Assembly (NCBI GenBank): GCA_022447405.1
Contig: JAKVCE010000121.1
Span: forward strand, 1 to 6,791
Length of the DNA stretch: 6,791 nucleotides
Direction of reading: 5' to 3'
Source: Planctomycetota bacterium
Lineage (GTDB): Bacteria; Planctomycetota; UBA1135; GCA-002686595
Of this stretch, positions 6,601 through 6,791 are shown piece by piece. Both the position numbers and the translations under genes were made by a program. The notes under the pieces were generated by a model, which was given only the letters and a program-made list of their open reading frames with translations, did not search any database and was not told where the DNA came from. How positions within the stretch are numbered: position 1 is the stretch's first letter; every line of letters begins with the position of its first letter.

Positions 6601-6791
6601 CGGTGTCTTCGCGGTCTGGTTCCCCATGCCAGAGCTGGACGAGGAGGAGAGCGCGGAGGACTCGTGGAGGCAGCTCAAGCGCAGGACAGAGCGCTACGTC
6701 AGCAAGGCGAGCGAGGTCCTCGCCAAGCTGGAGGCGCGCGTCCCGCTGCACCTCTTGCTGCCGACGAAGGCGGGGGGAGCGCTGCGATCGC
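3623..6791 (+). CDS. Secreted multidomain gluzincin (HExxH) metallopeptidase with LamG/DUF1080-like domain, 3' partial
   Basis: The frame is open from ATG 3623 to the window edge, giving 1056 residues with the C-terminus missing. It starts with a signal peptide (MISRTWMLVPLLGG, likely cut after AFA at residue 19). Residues about 25-285 are helical and TPR-like. Residues about 300-560 resemble peptidase MA-type gluzincins: LTHELTHRF gives zinc ligands His393 and His397 and catalytic Glu394. GWSVEGRASW gives the probable third ligand Glu413, 15 residues after the HExxH. FGYAMW includes Tyr474, in the position of the M1-like downstream helix. A second helical, TPR-like part spans about 595-690. 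Residues about 795-953 look like a LamG/DUF1080 beta-sandwich, with FEVELLIDGPLV and a closing GYAGFAMSRG strand, perhaps for carbohydrate or protein binding. The rest (954-1056) includes an acidic patch and a charged helix I do not recognise. Secretion and proteolysis are well supported; the substrate is unknown. No Shine-Dalgarno sequence precedes the start. Confidence 0.85.
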   Translation, partial: MISRTWMLVPLLGGALAFAQDGGESSKEPIWRRAMKAAERSIERGDKAGARGHLVEALRWKPGRSTEGLLLERLIETAPDDEVATLWAMRGLEHVMDAKGRGRAPEVTTDALAELADPARAAYQARVAALTELARLRDTARRGSRRDFAQLLLVEWAAETARLLLSNAPALHESFGPDIEQDLRPFPASERDLAKHVIEAVSKVARAALSKGDLEDAIRAGRILVGLNAQANTKDLRGEVPISLAGVGELGRDTVANARRRLNAKRGEPFTLEELEMMTETEKAEFEDTYTEFGFPAVAISPTGKYRIETSCGYETLLGVTDTVELHHDRLAGWFGQDPFEGRQGLVRIIPDINGLEAEGGTRWWAGGFQAGDTTVIRFAFGDIEGLGRTLTHELTHRFDGAIYRGMPGWSVEGRASWTGAAYGWSGDTEFVEDFATGGSMHDALVRGYMGERKLKEILDGKNERYRDNYTFGYAMWVFVNSWEIRGKRVFEPMVEEWMIGCAKPKQPLDWFTTCFIDGKDGRPADFEAFHKEWNEYLDGWWSDPPDKLPADWVAERYTSDNGGGPGSPLVYDRETWPWSLGRAEPLFGQHHARDAGHLLADLGHEQDAVAAFLWSMIVDPRTPERDQRLLEVLEEMGSEDEAWLMQRRYGEAAGSAPFLKKIPQTTKALEALSLFVDHEEGVAELEEDEVKERSGRPLLRRALRADHDLLAERMGLTQLGPPGSVEEAAEDLPLFVPFSEPEWLAGSTAWAEGDLVGYEERRSEGLWYYDQTYGDLHVGRREPRKGTGELDRGSHRRDAFCYADRWMIEGRYRLKADINITTSFIDGAIILGHERFDRKVSFGFSAGDYNYSIGKKEEFDGIEQISWSLGGRFERAGPLAIRSSGGHRFDRPTNSFEVELLIDGPLVLCFIEGEYKGSYRTPDGSAIEGYAGFAMSRGAVRIAGATLQRLDRARSAGLLGRLPQALDLAQADVPDFRDLSGIPVEGLPRSQNGVFAVWFPMPELDEEESAEDSWRQLKRRTERYVSKASEVLAKLEARVPLHLLLPTKAGGALRS

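Noticed and set aside
6065..6751. Minus-strand 228-residue open frame opposite the metallopeptidase gene
   Set aside because: It is rich in Ala, Glu, Val, Leu and Arg as expected of an antisense shadow, and the plus-strand frame is open through the whole region with recognisable domain motifs.
1..6791. tRNA, rRNA, CRISPR array, insertion sequence, prophage or defence-system genes
   Set aside because: No cloverleaf, spaced repeats, transposase or integrase motifs, or terminal inverted repeats were seen. Base composition is even across the window, so there is no sign of an inserted island.

Overview
The window is high-GC bacterial DNA (roughly two thirds G+C by eye, with strong third-position bias to C/G such as CTC, GAG, GAC and GCG). 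It holds four large genes packed closely and no RNA genes, mobile elements or CRISPR. No gene has a convincing Shine-Dalgarno sequence at its preferred start. Two starts have a TANNNT -10-like hexamer at the distance expected for leaderless transcripts. Weak ribosome-site use, many exported multidomain hydrolases, and a laminin-G/DUF1080-like beta-sandwich joined to a metallopeptidase would suit a planctomycete or a similar high-GC Gram-negative such as a myxobacterium. That assignment is inference, not something the sequence proves.

Layout. (1) 49-1200, plus strand: a PLP-dependent fold-type III enzyme of the D-threonine aldolase / D-serine dehydratase family, apparently cytoplasmic. (2) 1204-2724, minus strand, tail-to-tail with the first gene across only 3 bp: an exported two-domain protein joining a zinc-dependent M14-type deacylase (succinylglutamate desuccinylase / aspartoacylase-like) to a class I glutamine-amidotransferase-like domain of the BPL_N type. 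Both active sites look intact. (3) 2813-3592, plus strand, divergent from gene 2 across an 88-bp gap: a predicted lipoprotein of the endonuclease/exonuclease/phosphatase superfamily. (4) 3623 to the window end, plus strand, 30 bp after gene 3: at least 1056 residues of a secreted protein with a helical-repeat N-terminus, a gluzincin HExxH metallopeptidase domain, a second helical region and a LamG/DUF1080-like domain. Its stop codon lies outside the window.

How the genes work together. Genes 2, 3 and 4 all carry N-terminal export signals and all encode hydrolases, so the right part of the window looks like a set of envelope or secreted degradative enzymes. Genes 3 and 4 could share a transcript. 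Gene 1 acts on D-amino acids, and a link with the exported peptide and amide hydrolases (for example scavenging of cell-wall or peptide D-amino acids) is possible but is only suggested by proximity. The most unusual item is the deacylase-amidotransferase-like fusion. The window shows no clear evidence of a defence system or a mobile island.
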